Part shown: piece after piece, positions 25,671 to 35,171 of the stretch | How the letters are laid out: each line of letters starts with the position of its first letter | Position numbering within the stretch: position 1 is the first letter of the stretch | Assembly: GCF_001487165.1 (NCBI RefSeq) | Contig: NZ_LN913006.1 | Location: 1,988,096 to 2,052,095, forward strand | Source of the DNA: Blautia massiliensis (ex Durand et al. 2017) | Lineage (GTDB): Bacteria > Bacillota > Clostridia > Lachnospirales > Lachnospiraceae | Length of the DNA: 64,000 nucleotides | Direction: 5' to 3' | Notes under the pieces: model-generated | Database searches by the model: none | The model's input: only the letters and a program-made list of their open reading frames with translations | Told to the model about the DNA's origin: nothing | Made by a program: the position numbers and the translations under genes

Positions 25671-26944
25671 TCTTTCCCACCGTCCTTTGCTGCAATTACC
25701 TGGCCGGCTGCCAGTTCTCCGTCAGGGTAGTCTTCTTTTGTTGTAACACCGGCGATAGCGGTATTCTTACCGATTTTGACACTGTCCGGAATCACGCTGT
25801 TTTCGCCGATAGCCACAAGTCCAAAGGAATATACAGCCGGTTTCAGAACATTCGGTGCCTCCTCGCCGCATCCGATCACAACATTATTTCCGATGACAAC
25901 ATCTTCTGCCACGATGGCTTTATCCATAACAACGTTCTCACCAACTGCTGTATTCTTCATGATAATAGAATCACGGATCACACTGCCCTTGCCGATGATA
26001 ACATTCGGACCGATCACTGAATTATGTACTTCACCATAGATTTCTGTTCCCTCACCGATGATACACTTGTCCACAACTGCATCTGCGGAAATATACTGTG
26101 GCGGGATCACATCTCCCTTGGTGTAGATCCTCCAGAATTCCTCATAAAGATTAAACTCCGGAATGATATCGATCAGCTCCATATTTGCTTCCCAGTAAGA
26201 ACCAAGAGTTCCTACATCTTTCCAGTAGCCGTTGTACTCATAAGCAAAAAGGCGCTGCCCCTTCTCTTTACAGTACGGAAGGATATGTTTACCGAAGTCA
26301 CAGCCATTCTGATCCTTCAGGGCGATCAGTGCTTCCTTCAGAACCGGCCATGAGAAAATATAGATACCCATGGATGCAAGATTGCTGCTTGGATGCTCCG
26401 GCTTCTCCTCAAACTCAGTAATACGGCTGCTCTCATCAGTAACCATAATACCAAAACGGCTGGCTTCCTCAATGGGAACCGGCATACACGCGATCGTAAT
26501 ATCTGCCTTGTTCGCCTTGTGGAAATCCAGCATCACTTCGTAATCCATCTTATAGATATGGTCACCGGAAAGGATCAGTACATAATCCGGGTTATACTGC
26601 TCCATATAAGCCAGATTCTGATAGATCGCATTGGCAGTTCCTGTGTACCATTCACTGCTTGTGCTCTTCTCATACGGAGGAAGGACTGTGACACCGCCTT
26701 CATTGCGGTCAAGATCCCACGGAATACCGATACCGATATGTGTATTCAGGCGGAGAGGCTGGTACTGTGTCAGCACACCCACCGTGTCAATTCCCGAGTT
26801 AATACAATTGCTCAGTGGAAAATCGATGATACGATATTTACCACCAAAAGCGACTGCCGGCTTTGCAACCTTTTCTGTCAAAACTCCTAACCTGCTGCCT
26901 TGCCCACCGGCCAAGAGCATGGCAATCATCTCTTTCTTAATCAT
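25667..26944 (-). CDS. glgC: Glucose-1-phosphate adenylyltransferase, catalytic subunit
   Basis: 425 residues. [60 protein letters not shown] and the C-terminal beta-helix are all present, so this is the active subunit of the GlgCD pair. It makes ADP-glucose, the committed step in glycogen synthesis. AAGAGGTGATCGC precedes the ATG and a promoter lies at 26976-27004. The four-nt overlap with glgD suggests stoichiometric synthesis. Confidence 0.97.
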   Translation of the reverse strand: MIKKEMIAMLLAGGQGSRLGVLTEKVAKPAVAFGGKYRIIDFPLSNCINSGIDTVGVLTQYQPLRLNTHIGIGIPWDLDRNEGGVTVLPPYEKSTSSEWYTGTANAIYQNLAYMEQYNPDYVLILSGDHIYKMDYEVMLDFHKANKADITIACMPVPIEEASRFGIMVTDESSRITEFEEKPEHPSSNLASMGIYIFSWPVLKEALIALKDQNGCDFGKHILPYCKEKGQRLFAYEYNGYWKDVGTLGSYWEANMELIDIIPEFNLYEEFWRIYTKGDVIPPQYISADAVVDKCIIGEGTEIYGEVHNSVIGPNVIIGKGSVIRDSIIMKNTAVGENVVMDKAIVAEDVVIGNNVVIGCGEEAPNVLKPAVYSFGLVAIGENSVIPDSVKIGKNTAIAGVTTKEDYPDGELAAGQVIAAKDGGKE

Positions 26945-26975
26945 GCGATCACCTCTTGTATGTTATGATTATTCC

Positions 26976-27004
26976 ATTATAGCATACTTTACTGTATTAG
27001 TGAA
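26976..27004 (-). promoter_or_regulatory. Promoter of glgCD
   Basis: Minus-strand TATAAT (26981-26976) with TTCACT as -35 17 nt upstream (27004-26999). Confidence 0.6.
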
Positions 27005-27179
27005 CATTTTTTACAATTATTTTAGCTGTATTTTACTTTTTTTATCGCTATTGTATATTATAAATTGGTAAGACTCATCATTTTTTTCATTCCTCTGGTA
27101 ATTTTCAACATTTTTCGATGTTATTTTCTGGTTACTTTTATATTCCGAAAAAAACCGCTTTTTTAGCCAAAAGAACCAC

Positions 27180-27208
27180 TTTTCAATTGTTTCTGTTGGC
27201 GTTATAAT
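27180..27208 (+). promoter_or_regulatory. Promoter of murC
   Basis: Perfect TATAAT (27203-27208); 17 nt upstream is TTTTCA (27180-27185). The glgC-murC interval (26945-27257) holds this and the divergent glgCD promoter and otherwise only AT-rich DNA. Confidence 0.6.
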
Positions 27209-27257
27209 AAAACAGACAAAAGAGCTACGAAAATAACATATATATAAGGAGATTATT

Positions 27258-28637
27258 ATGTATCAGATAGACTTTCATAAACCGCTCCATATTCATTTCA
27301 TCGGGATCGGAGGCATCAGCATGAGCGGCCTTGCCGAGATCCTTCTGGAAGAAAATTTCCGGATTTCCGGTTCCGATGCCAAATCCAGCCCGCTGACCCG
27401 CACACTGGAAGAACGTGGCGCTGTGATCTATTACGGACAGCGCGCTTCCAACATCAAGGATGATGTAGATGTGGTTGTCTATACAGCAGCGATCCACCCG
27501 GACAACCCGGAATTTGCCTGTGCGAAAGAAAAAGGGCTTCCAATGCTCACCCGCGCAGAGCTTCTGGGACAGATCATGCGGAACTACGATACACCGATCG
27601 CAATTTCCGGAACCCACGGAAAAACCACTACTACTTCCATGGTTTCCCATATCCTTCTTGAGGGTGACTGTGATCCTACCATCAGTGTTGGCGGAATCCT
27701 TCCTGCTATCCACGGAAACATCCGCGTTGGAAATTCTGAGACCTTTATCACAGAGGCATGCGAATACACCAACAGCTTTTTAAGCTTCTTCCCTAAGATC
27801 AGTGTGATCCTGAACATGGATGCCGATCATCTGGATTTCTTCAAGGACATCGATGACATCCGCCATTCCTTCCGGAAATTTGCAGAGCTTCTCCCTGCTG
27901 ACGGTACTCTGATCATCAACGCCGACACACCGGAGTATGAGACGATCACCCGGGAGCTTCCATGCAATGTTCTTACCTATGGTCTGGAGCACGATGCCGA
28001 TTACACCGCAGCAGACATTACCTGGGATAAATACGGACATCCTTCCTTCTCCGTTCTCTTCCGGGGCAAAAAGATCGGCAGCTATTATCTGCGTGTACCG
28101 GGTATCCACAACGTATCCAATGCACTGGCCGCCATTGCCGTAGGACGCCTTCTGGACCTTCCGGATGATGTGATCGTCAAAGGTCTCGGAAGCTTTACCG
28201 GTACAGACCGTCGTTTCCAGTATAAAGGTGAGATCGGCGGTATTACCATCATTGATGATTACGCGCATCATCCAACCGAGATCGAGGCAACCCTTCATGC
28301 TGCAAAGAATTATCCGCATCAGAAGGTATGGTGTGTATTCCAGCCTCATACCTACACACGTACCAAAGCTCTTCTTCCGGAATTTGCAAAAGCGCTGACT
28401 CTGGCCGATCATGTTGTACTGGCTGATATTTATGCCGCACGTGAAACAGACAATCTTGGTATTTCTTCCCAGGATCTCCAGAAACAGATCCAGGAACTTG
28501 GAACCCCCTGCGAATATTTCCCGACTTTTGATGAGATCGAGAGCTTCCTCTTAAAAAGTTGTGCACATGGTGATTTGTTGATAACTATGGGCGCCGGAGA
28601 CGTTGTAAATATTGGAGAACACCTTCTCGGAAAATAA
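27258..28637 (+). CDS. murC: UDP-N-acetylmuramate--L-alanine ligase
   Basis: 459 residues, the normal MurC length. N-terminal UDP-MurNAc domain (HFIGIGGISMSGLAEIL), ATP loop AISGTHGKTTTTSMVSHIL at ~112-130, the central TEACEYTNSFLSFFP and NMDADHLDFF motifs, and the C-terminal DDYAHHPTEI with FQPHTYTR. It adds the first amino acid of the peptidoglycan stem peptide in the cytoplasm. It is not in a mur cluster; a DnaA-box cluster begins two bases after its stop codon. Confidence 0.97.
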   Translation: MYQIDFHKPLHIHFIGIGGISMSGLAEILLEENFRISGSDAKSSPLTRTLEERGAVIYYGQRASNIKDDVDVVVYTAAIHPDNPEFACAKEKGLPMLTRAELLGQIMRNYDTPIAISGTHGKTTTTSMVSHILLEGDCDPTISVGGILPAIHGNIRVGNSETFITEACEYTNSFLSFFPKISVILNMDADHLDFFKDIDDIRHSFRKFAELLPADGTLIINADTPEYETITRELPCNVLTYGLEHDADYTAADITWDKYGHPSFSVLFRGKKIGSYYLRVPGIHNVSNALAAIAVGRLLDLPDDVIVKGLGSFTGTDRRFQYKGEIGGITIIDDYAHHPTEIEATLHAAKNYPHQKVWCVFQPHTYTRTKALLPEFAKALTLADHVVLADIYAARETDNLGISSQDLQKQIQELGTPCEYFPTFDEIESFLLKSCAHGDLLITMGAGDVVNIGEHLLGK

Positions 28638-28830
28638 TTATCCACATTATCCACATGCTTATGCACATTTCAGACGTGCCTGGCATGTGGATTTTTTTGT
28701 GTATAACCTACTTGACATAATTCAACAGCCAAATTCAACAAATACCGCATTTTTCTTACAAAATTAAGGTTTTTGTTAGTTGCTGATAATGTTATCCTCA
28801 AAGTTTTCCACACTATCCACATTTTCCACA
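28638..28830. promoter_or_regulatory. DnaA-box cluster upstream of the dnaD-like/dnaI-like genes
   Basis: Matches to TTWTNCACA: TTATCCACA at 28638 and 28647 (abutting), TTATGCACA at 28659, TTATACACA on the minus strand at 28706-28698, TTTTCCACA at 28804 and 28822, with CTATCCACA (one mismatch) between them at 28813, giving three abutting boxes. TTATCCTCA at 28792 is a further one-mismatch site. Between the two groups is ~90 bp of AT-rich DNA with a repeated AATTCAACA. The whole 330-bp interval between murC and the next gene is this cluster plus a promoter. dnaA and dnaN are not in the window, so I do not call it oriC. Confidence 0.85.
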
Positions 28831-28866
28831 TGGAAATTGGTGCACAACTTCTGTGAAAATAGACTA

Positions 28867-28895
28867 TTCTCAAGTAAAAGCGGTTGTGCTATAAT
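28867..28895 (+). promoter_or_regulatory. Promoter of the dnaD-like operon
   Basis: TTCTCA (28867-28872), 17 nt, TATAAT (28890-28895). The nearest DnaA box ends 36 bp upstream of the -35. Confidence 0.6.
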
Positions 28896-28967
28896 CCTTT
28901 TTAGCATGGCGGACTTTGGGATATCACCTGAAATATCTGCTGTATTTTAGAAAGGGAGCTGCTGATC

Positions 28968-30065
28968 ATGAGCCTGATTTCACTTCAGAATTCCTCTGAA
29001 CTGGAGGTAACGATTCTTTCCAATCGCTTTATTGACAATTTCATGCCTCGTGCCAACGGGGAGTTCGTAAAGGTATATATCTACCTTCTCCGGATGGTAT
29101 CTGCCGCTCCTTCTTCTTTCAGCCTGGAGCATATGGCAGACAGCCTTTTCTGCACGGAAAGAGATATTTCCCGTGCGCTGAAATACTGGGAAGGTGAGAA
29201 ACTGATCGCATTAACCTATACTGCAGATCAGAAGCTTTCCGGGATCACTTTGCTGGAACCCTTTGCGGATACCGGTCATAGAGAGAGCAGCGCTTCCGTG
29301 GATACTTTCACCGGTTCCGGCAATTCTGCTTCCGTTTCCGGGAACACGGATCCGGGAGTCCCAAGCTCCGCTGATTACATTCTCAGTCTCACTCCTGACC
29401 GGATCAGAGAACTTAAGCAAAACGAAGAGATCAGTCAGCTTCTCTATATCACAGAGCAGTATCTGACCAAAACACTGACGCCTACAGAAATGCAGAAGAT
29501 CCTTTTTTTCTATGATGAACTCCATATGTCTGCGGATCTCATCGAATATCTGGTGGAATACTGTGTTTCCAGAGGCCGCAAGAGTATGCGTTATATTGAA
29601 ACTGTTGCACTCGCCTGGGCAAAAGACGGCATCACCACCGTCGAGATGGCCCGGGATGCCAGCTCCCGTTTTTCCAAGGATTATTACACGATCCTGAAGG
29701 CTATGGGAATCAGCGGCCGCAATCCTGTTGATAACGAGATCACTTACATTGATACCTGGCGCAAGACCTACGGTTTTGATCTGGAGCTGATCCAGGAAGC
29801 CTGCAGCCGTACTGTCCTTTCCACCGGACAGCCCAGTTTCCAATATGCAGATAAGATCCTCTCCGGCTGGAAAAAGAAAAACGTACATACGCTGGAGGAT
29901 ATCCGGCTTCTGGATGCCGCACACAAAAAACGCCAGCTTGAGAAATCCGTTTCCAGGAAGAAGCAGCCCCAGACTCAGCCTCAGAATAGCAACCGCTTCA
30001 ATAATTTCCACCAGCGTGATTATGATTTTGCGGAATATGAGAAACGTCTTTTAAATAATCAGTAA
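28968..30065 (+). CDS. DnaD/DnaB-like replication initiation protein
   Basis: 365 residues. N-terminal winged-helix part (~10-100; FMPRANGEFVKVYIYLLRM), a Ser/Gly-rich linker (~100-135), then two DnaD-type helical domains (~150-230 and ~235-310) with the family YxxxIxxxW motif in YADKILSGWKKKNVHT. In Bacillus, DnaD and DnaB remodel DNA at origins and bring in DnaI and the helicase. The following gene is a DnaI-like loader 22 nt downstream, so the pair is the helicase-loading unit. GGGAGCTG precedes the ATG. Confidence 0.92.
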   Translation: MSLISLQNSSELEVTILSNRFIDNFMPRANGEFVKVYIYLLRMVSAAPSSFSLEHMADSLFCTERDISRALKYWEGEKLIALTYTADQKLSGITLLEPFADTGHRESSASVDTFTGSGNSASVSGNTDPGVPSSADYILSLTPDRIRELKQNEEISQLLYITEQYLTKTLTPTEMQKILFFYDELHMSADLIEYLVEYCVSRGRKSMRYIETVALAWAKDGITTVEMARDASSRFSKDYYTILKAMGISGRNPVDNEITYIDTWRKTYGFDLELIQEACSRTVLSTGQPSFQYADKILSGWKKKNVHTLEDIRLLDAAHKKRQLEKSVSRKKQPQTQPQNSNRFNNFHQRDYDFAEYEKRLLNNQ

Positions 30066-30087
30066 CAGAACCTGGAAGGAGCGCTTT

Positions 30088-31074
30088 ATGCCTTTACAGA
30101 ATTTTCAATATGATACTATAATGAGAGAATACAGCCGCCGGCAGGCACAGAACCACCGTATTCTGGAGGAGCACACAGCCAAAGCCTACGGAAAGATCCC
30201 CCGTCTGAAAGAGATCGATGACGAGGTGGCAACTTTAAGTGCTGACAAAGTCCGTCGCCTTTTAAACGGAGAAGAAAAGGGAACTTCGGATCTGAAGGCA
30301 GCCATTCAGGAGCTTTCCGATGAACGGATCACCCTTCTTGTTGCAAACGGCTTTCCCGGAGACTATCTTGAGATGCCTTACACCTGCCCTGACTGTCAGG
30401 ATACCGGCTATATCGGCAGCCGAAAATGCACCTGTTTTAAAAAAGCTGAGATCGAACTGCTTTATGCACAGTCCAATCTGAATGAAATTCTCGAAAAAGA
30501 GAATTTTGACAGCTTTTCATTTGACTATTATTCTGCTACAATAAAAAACGAAGCCACGGGACTGTCTGCCCTGGAAACAGCCAGACGGGCCTATGACACT
30601 GCACAGCGCTTTGTGCAGAACTTCGACCATAAATTTGAAAACCTGTTTTTATATGGTGATACCGGTGTGGGAAAAACCTTTCTTTCACACTGCATCGCCC
30701 GAGAGCTTCTCAGATCCACCCACTGTGTCCTGTACTTTTCCGCCTACGATCTTTTTGATATGATGGCTGCGAATTCTTTTTCCCGAAAAGATACCGGCAC
30801 AGACGAGGAACTGATCTATGACTGTGATCTTCTGATCATTGATGACCTGGGAACGGAGCTTACCAACAGTTTCGTATCTTCACAGCTTTTTCTCTGTCTT
30901 AATGAGCGGATCATGCGCAGGAAATCCACGATCATTTCCACGAATCTGACGCTCAAAAATTTCTCGGATACCTATTCCGAGAGAACATTTTCCCGAATTG
31001 CCAGCAACTATCAGATGATATCGTTGATCGGGAAAGACATCCGTATACAGAAAATATTTTTAGGAGGAAATTAA
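30088..31074 (+). CDS. DnaI/DnaC-like helicase loader ATPase
   Basis: 328 residues. A zinc-ribbon-like group (Cys100, Cys103, Cys114, Cys116; CPDCQDTGYIGSRKCTC) precedes an AAA+ domain with Walker A GDTGVGKTFLSH (~190-201), Walker B LLIIDDLGTE and the TIISTNLTL sensor region. It should load the DnaB/DnaC-type replicative helicase with the DnaD-like protein upstream. AAGGAGCG precedes the ATG. It is followed one base later by the PRPP synthetase gene, an unusual operon partner. Confidence 0.94.
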   Translation: MPLQNFQYDTIMREYSRRQAQNHRILEEHTAKAYGKIPRLKEIDDEVATLSADKVRRLLNGEEKGTSDLKAAIQELSDERITLLVANGFPGDYLEMPYTCPDCQDTGYIGSRKCTCFKKAEIELLYAQSNLNEILEKENFDSFSFDYYSATIKNEATGLSALETARRAYDTAQRFVQNFDHKFENLFLYGDTGVGKTFLSHCIARELLRSTHCVLYFSAYDLFDMMAANSFSRKDTGTDEELIYDCDLLIIDDLGTELTNSFVSSQLFLCLNERIMRRKSTIISTNLTLKNFSDTYSERTFSRIASNYQMISLIGKDIRIQKIFLGGN

Positions 31075-31075
31075 A

Positions 31076-32260
31076 ATGGCACAGGTAAATACAAAAGATT
31101 TTTCCACACTCCCGGTAGGAAGACTTGGACTGATTCCCCTTCAGAGCTGCAGCTCATTAGGCGCGAAGGTGAATGACTGGCTGGTCAAATGGCGTGCCGA
31201 AAGACAGTATCCTGGAATGGACTCCTTTGCATTCGAGGGATACAAGCGCGATTCTTACATTATTGACGCCAAGACTCCACGTTTCGGCTCCGGTGAGGGT
31301 AAATGCACCATCAACGAATCTGTCCGCGGTGATGATATCTACGTAATGGTAGATGTGACAAATTACAGCTTATCCTATCCGATCGGACCTTACACGAATC
31401 TTATGTCCCCGGATGATCATTTCCAGGATATGAAGCGTGTTATCGCCGCTGTAGGCGGAAAAGCCCGCAGAGTCAACGTGATCATGCCATATCTCTATGA
31501 GAGTCGCCAGGACAAACGTGTCGGAAGAGAGTCTCTTGACTGTGCCAATGCACTTCATGAGCTGATCGATATGGGTGTTGAGAATATCATCACTTTTGAT
31601 GCACATGATTCCCGTGTACAGAATGCGACTCCTCTTCATGGTTTTGAGACTGTACAGCCATCCTACCAGTTCATCAAGGCTCTTCTTAATAATGAAAAGG
31701 GACTTCATATCGACAAGGATCATTTCATGACGATCAGCCCGGACGAAGGAAGCATGAACCGTGCGATCTATCTCGCCAATGTCCTCGGTGTTGATATGGG
31801 TATGTACTATAAACGTCTGGATTACTCAAGATATGTAAACGGCCGGCATCCGATCGCAGCATATGAATTCCTCGGACCAAAGATCGAGGGCAAGGATATG
31901 ATCCTGATCGATGATATGATCTCCTCCGGTGATACAATCATTAAGATCGCGTCTCTCCTGAAAGAGAAAGGAGCAGGCAGAGTTTACATCTGCTCTACCT
32001 TCGGATTCTTTACCGATGGTCTTGATAAATTTGACGATGCTTACAAGAAGGGCTACTTCGACAAGCTCCTTACTACTAACCTGGTTTATCAGTCACCGGA
32101 GCTTCTTGAGAAGCCATACTACATCAGCTGCGATATGAGCAAATATATTGCTCTGATCATTGATACGCTGAACCATGATACCTCTGTCAGCCACCTTCTG
32201 AATCCGGTAGACAGAATCAAACGCTGCGTAACAAATTACATGAGCCAGCATGAGAAATAA
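31076..32260 (+). CDS. prs: Ribose-phosphate pyrophosphokinase, long clostridial form
   Basis: 394 residues against ~315 in the classical enzyme. PRPP-binding loop DMILIDDMISSGDTI, the TFDAHDSRVQNATP metal site, and PDEGSMNRAIYLANVLG are present; VDVTNY... replaces the usual regulatory flexible-loop region. It makes PRPP from ribose 5-phosphate and ATP for nucleotide, His and Trp synthesis. The long form occurs in many clostridia beside or in place of the short one. Coupled to the dnaI-like gene (1-nt gap, AGGAGG inside its end). Confidence 0.93.
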   Translation: MAQVNTKDFSTLPVGRLGLIPLQSCSSLGAKVNDWLVKWRAERQYPGMDSFAFEGYKRDSYIIDAKTPRFGSGEGKCTINESVRGDDIYVMVDVTNYSLSYPIGPYTNLMSPDDHFQDMKRVIAAVGGKARRVNVIMPYLYESRQDKRVGRESLDCANALHELIDMGVENIITFDAHDSRVQNATPLHGFETVQPSYQFIKALLNNEKGLHIDKDHFMTISPDEGSMNRAIYLANVLGVDMGMYYKRLDYSRYVNGRHPIAAYEFLGPKIEGKDMILIDDMISSGDTIIKIASLLKEKGAGRVYICSTFGFFTDGLDKFDDAYKKGYFDKLLTTNLVYQSPELLEKPYYISCDMSKYIALIIDTLNHDTSVSHLLNPVDRIKRCVTNYMSQHEK

Positions 32261-32278
32261 ATAAATCATAACGCACGC

Positions 32279-32345
32279 AAAGCGGCTGCACCTTCTGAGA
32301 ACGATATAACAGTTTCTCAGAAAGCGCAGCCGCTTTATATTTCTG
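32279..32345 (+). terminator. Terminator of the dnaD-dnaI-prs operon
   Basis: AAAGCGGCTGC (32279) pairs with GCAGCCGCTTT (to 32336), and inside it TTCTGAGAA pairs with TTCTCAGAA, making one long hairpin. T-rich tail TATATTTCTG. Confidence 0.85.
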
Positions 32346-32423
32346 TAACAGACGGATATCCATGATCCGCATCTGCTGTCTGCTTTGCTTTTGATCTTTA
32401 TGCTGAAATCTTCCTGCAAAAGC

Positions 32424-33971
32424 TCACATAGGAAGCTTCTGATAGGGAATCCTCTCTTTATCCAGGATCTCCATTTCTCTTTTATGGCAGGTACTTATGA
32501 TCACCTGTCTGTTTTCTTTATGCAGCCACCTGAGAGCCGCTGCAAGACGTTCTTCATCATACATGCCAAATACATCATCCAGGATCACAGGGAACGGTTC
32601 CTCTTTGCAGAAAAGCTCTCCTGCTGCCATACGAAGGGCAAAATAAATCTGCTCCAGTGTCCCGCGGCTCAGTCTCTCAATGGATACGATACGCTCCCCT
32701 GTGTTCACAGACATATGCAGTGCCTCATCCATCAGAACCTCCTGGTATCTGCCACCGGTGATCTCACTTAATATCTCAGATGTACGTTTTTTCAGACGGA
32801 CCCCTATCTGATCCGTAATGTTTCCGGAAAGTGCCTCAATCGTCTCCATAGCCATATTCAGCGCCTGAATCTCCGTTTCCTCCGGAGTGATCACTTCTGT
32901 GTTTTCTTCACATTCCGTCAACTCTGCCTGCAGGTTCTCCAGCGCTGTATGCTTCTCTTCGTAGTCACTGTCCAGACTGTTCCGGTTCCAGGTCAGCTCT
33001 TCATGTCTGGAATGCCAGCGCTCTCTCTGACGTTCTCTCTTATTCAGCTCCCTGCTGAGCCGTATGCGGAAAAACAATGCCGCTACAGAAATCGCCGCAG
33101 TTGCCACGCCTGCCAGAACACTGAAAATGACCTGCCCGGAAAAAGCTGCCAGGCAGCCGGTACCGGCAATCCCGCCAAGCAGCACAACTGCCAGAACTGC
33201 ATCTGTCAGCTCCCGCCTTCTTTTTACACGATCGATCCGAAGCTCAAGAAGATCCTCTGTACTCCGTTCTCTGGTCCCTATGTTCATCCCGTCCTGCTGC
33301 TGCATGATCCGATCACGCTTCTCATCCAGTTCACGGATCTCTCTGCGGATATATTCCATGTTTGCGGAAATCTTTTCTTTTTCCTTTTCCAGCTCCTTTT
33401 TTCGCCGGGCCGCTTCTGTCAGATATCCTTTTCTGGACATTTTCAGCATCTGCATGGCTCGTCCCATGTCAATGGAACTGTCACCAGTTCCCTGATAGCT
33501 GGCCATGTAATTCTGCAGTTCACGTACGAGATCTTTTCCTGTAACGCTTTTCAGCTGTGCCACAGACACCGTATTATCATAAACTGCCTCACTTACATTT
33601 CCCAGAATAGTCCCAAGAGCTCCCTGTTCGGCATCCACAAGGCTGCCATCATCTTCACAGAGAAGCTCTCCCAGCTTCTTTTCTTTATAAAAATTCCTGG
33701 TTAGACGATACTTCTTCCCCTTGCTTGTGAACCACATGATCCCACCATATTCTGCCGGATTTTCCCACGGTTCATATTTTGTATATGTATCGTTCAGAGC
33801 AGCCTTTCCCCGCAGTCTGCGAACGCCGTAAAACATGGAGCGGATAAATGTATGTGTGGTAGTTTTTCCACTCTCATTTTCACCGTAAAGTACGTTGATC
33901 CCAGGCGAAAGCTCCATATCCTTGTCCCGGATCTTCCCGAAATTTTTTATTTTTAAACGTCTGATAACCAT
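32424..33971 (-). CDS. YhaN/SbcC-like ATPase with membrane hairpin in the coiled coil
   Basis: 515 residues, much shorter than Bacillus YhaN or SbcC (about 960-1130). Walker A YGENESGKTT (~29-38), ABC signature LSRGTLEQ (~434-441) and Walker B PVILDDVF (~461-468) make one SMC-type head. The middle holds short coiled coils (~185-255 and ~305-360) joined by two strongly hydrophobic stretches (~257-276 and ~281-303), so the usual zinc-hook end is replaced by a membrane hairpin. It lies 27 nt after a SbcD/YhaO-like phosphoesterase gene, its likely partner in DNA-end processing. Confidence 0.88.
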   Translation of the reverse strand: MVIRRLKIKNFGKIRDKDMELSPGINVLYGENESGKTTTHTFIRSMFYGVRRLRGKAALNDTYTKYEPWENPAEYGGIMWFTSKGKKYRLTRNFYKEKKLGELLCEDDGSLVDAEQGALGTILGNVSEAVYDNTVSVAQLKSVTGKDLVRELQNYMASYQGTGDSSIDMGRAMQMLKMSRKGYLTEAARRKKELEKEKEKISANMEYIRREIRELDEKRDRIMQQQDGMNIGTRERSTEDLLELRIDRVKRRRELTDAVLAVVLLGGIAGTGCLAAFSGQVIFSVLAGVATAAISVAALFFRIRLSRELNKRERQRERWHSRHEELTWNRNSLDSDYEEKHTALENLQAELTECEENTEVITPEETEIQALNMAMETIEALSGNITDQIGVRLKKRTSEILSEITGGRYQEVLMDEALHMSVNTGERIVSIERLSRGTLEQIYFALRMAAGELFCKEEPFPVILDDVFGMYDEERLAAALRWLHKENRQVIISTCHKREMEILDKERIPYQKLPM

Positions 33972-33998
33972 CTTATGCTATCCTCCTGTGCTGCCCCT

Positions 33999-35060
33999 TT
34001 ATCGCCGGCTGCCTGTCTCAAGCAATGCCTGAAGCCCATAATACAGCGCCTTTTTTTCCACGGTATCCATACCCTTTTTGGCCAGAAAATAGCCGATATA
34101 ATCACCGATCAGAGTACCGCTGTAGCGTTTGTAGAGCTCACCAAGATCATACGCCGGCCAGGATTCATCCACAACATCGGTAACATTTCCGAGACTTTTA
34201 AGTTTCTCATGGATCAGAAGAAGATCCGGCGAACGCATTCCCTGAAGAACGATCCTGTAGATATTCCTTCCTCCTCTGCGGAAAATCTGGGATTTTACCG
34301 CTTCTTCCAGAGATATCTGTGTAGTTTCCTCGTGAAGTGTCATTACCAGCTGCTGATAGGAACGACAGGCAAAGGGAACGAACTCTGTACGGATCCTTCC
34401 GTTGATCAGTCGTCCCTCCATATATCCATGTTCCCCTGTATCATTCCTGTCAATGGGCTCCAGAGCCCCGGAAAAGGCCGCCTGGTCACGGATCAGGATC
34501 TGCGGCTTGTGGATATGCCCTAACGCCACATAATCGAAGCCTGACGCCGCCAGAGCTGCTGCACTGAGAGGAATATGCTTCTCATCGCCGCCATGGGCCA
34601 GCAGAATATGGATTCCTTCTTTCTGGACAGGGACAGCCTGATCATAAAGTCCGTCTTTTATTTCCCGGTCATAGTAACTCAGTCCATATACATAGACATC
34701 AAGCCTGGGATCTTTAACGCAGGTCAGTTCCCTGCTCCTGAAAAATATAACATTGGAATTCCACTCAAACGTATTATAAAAAGAATCTCTGCTTATAAAA
34801 TCATGATTTCCTGCCATCAGATACACTCTGGTATCTGGGATGGTGGAAAACAGATAATTTACTTCCTTAAGCTCTCTCATAAGAGGCTGGCGGTGGAACA
34901 GATCTCCGGATATAAATAGCAAATCCACCGGATCTTCGCGGATGCCCGCAATAACCCGGCGGAAAGTGCTCCAGATTTCTTCCTCCCGCTCTTTGCTCCA
35001 CGGGCAGCCCCTGTCGGGAACTGCGCCCAGATGCACGTCTGCAAGATGAATAAATCTCAT
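33999..35060 (-). CDS. SbcD/YhaO-like metallophosphoesterase (putative DNA repair nuclease)
   Basis: 353 residues. Calcineurin-type motifs in order: FIHLADVHLGA, LLFISGDLFHR, YLMAGNHDFIS, ILLAHGG, YVALGHIHKPQ. These bind two metal ions in the Mre11/SbcD family. The C-terminal ~100 residues would be the capping/ATPase contact region. The downstream YhaN-like ATPase completes a two-gene Mre11-Rad50-like unit, in the same strand and probably one transcript. Confidence 0.92.
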   Translation of the reverse strand: MRFIHLADVHLGAVPDRGCPWSKEREEEIWSTFRRVIAGIREDPVDLLFISGDLFHRQPLMRELKEVNYLFSTIPDTRVYLMAGNHDFISRDSFYNTFEWNSNVIFFRSRELTCVKDPRLDVYVYGLSYYDREIKDGLYDQAVPVQKEGIHILLAHGGDEKHIPLSAAALAASGFDYVALGHIHKPQILIRDQAAFSGALEPIDRNDTGEHGYMEGRLINGRIRTEFVPFACRSYQQLVMTLHEETTQISLEEAVKSQIFRRGGRNIYRIVLQGMRSPDLLLIHEKLKSLGNVTDVVDESWPAYDLGELYKRYSGTLIGDYIGYFLAKKGMDTVEKKALYYGLQALLETGSRR

Positions 35061-35171
35061 AATGTTCTCCCTTGTGTGTCAGTCACACATATCAATACCT
35101 GTTGCCAATTTCTCCCTGCTGTTCTCTGATCTCAGGAGCACAGAACGTCCTGCTGTGCAAAAGTGTTCTGA

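Noticed and set aside
28670-28873. 67-codon minus-strand frame inside the DnaA-box interval
   Set aside because: Low-quality start, crosses the boxes and the promoter of the next operon; no similarity recognised.
28638-28895. Calling the DnaA-box cluster the chromosomal origin oriC
   Set aside because: dnaA, dnaN, rpmH or gid genes are not in the window and no clear unwinding element or DnaA-trio was found; the position upstream of dnaD-dnaI fits a regulatory array as well.
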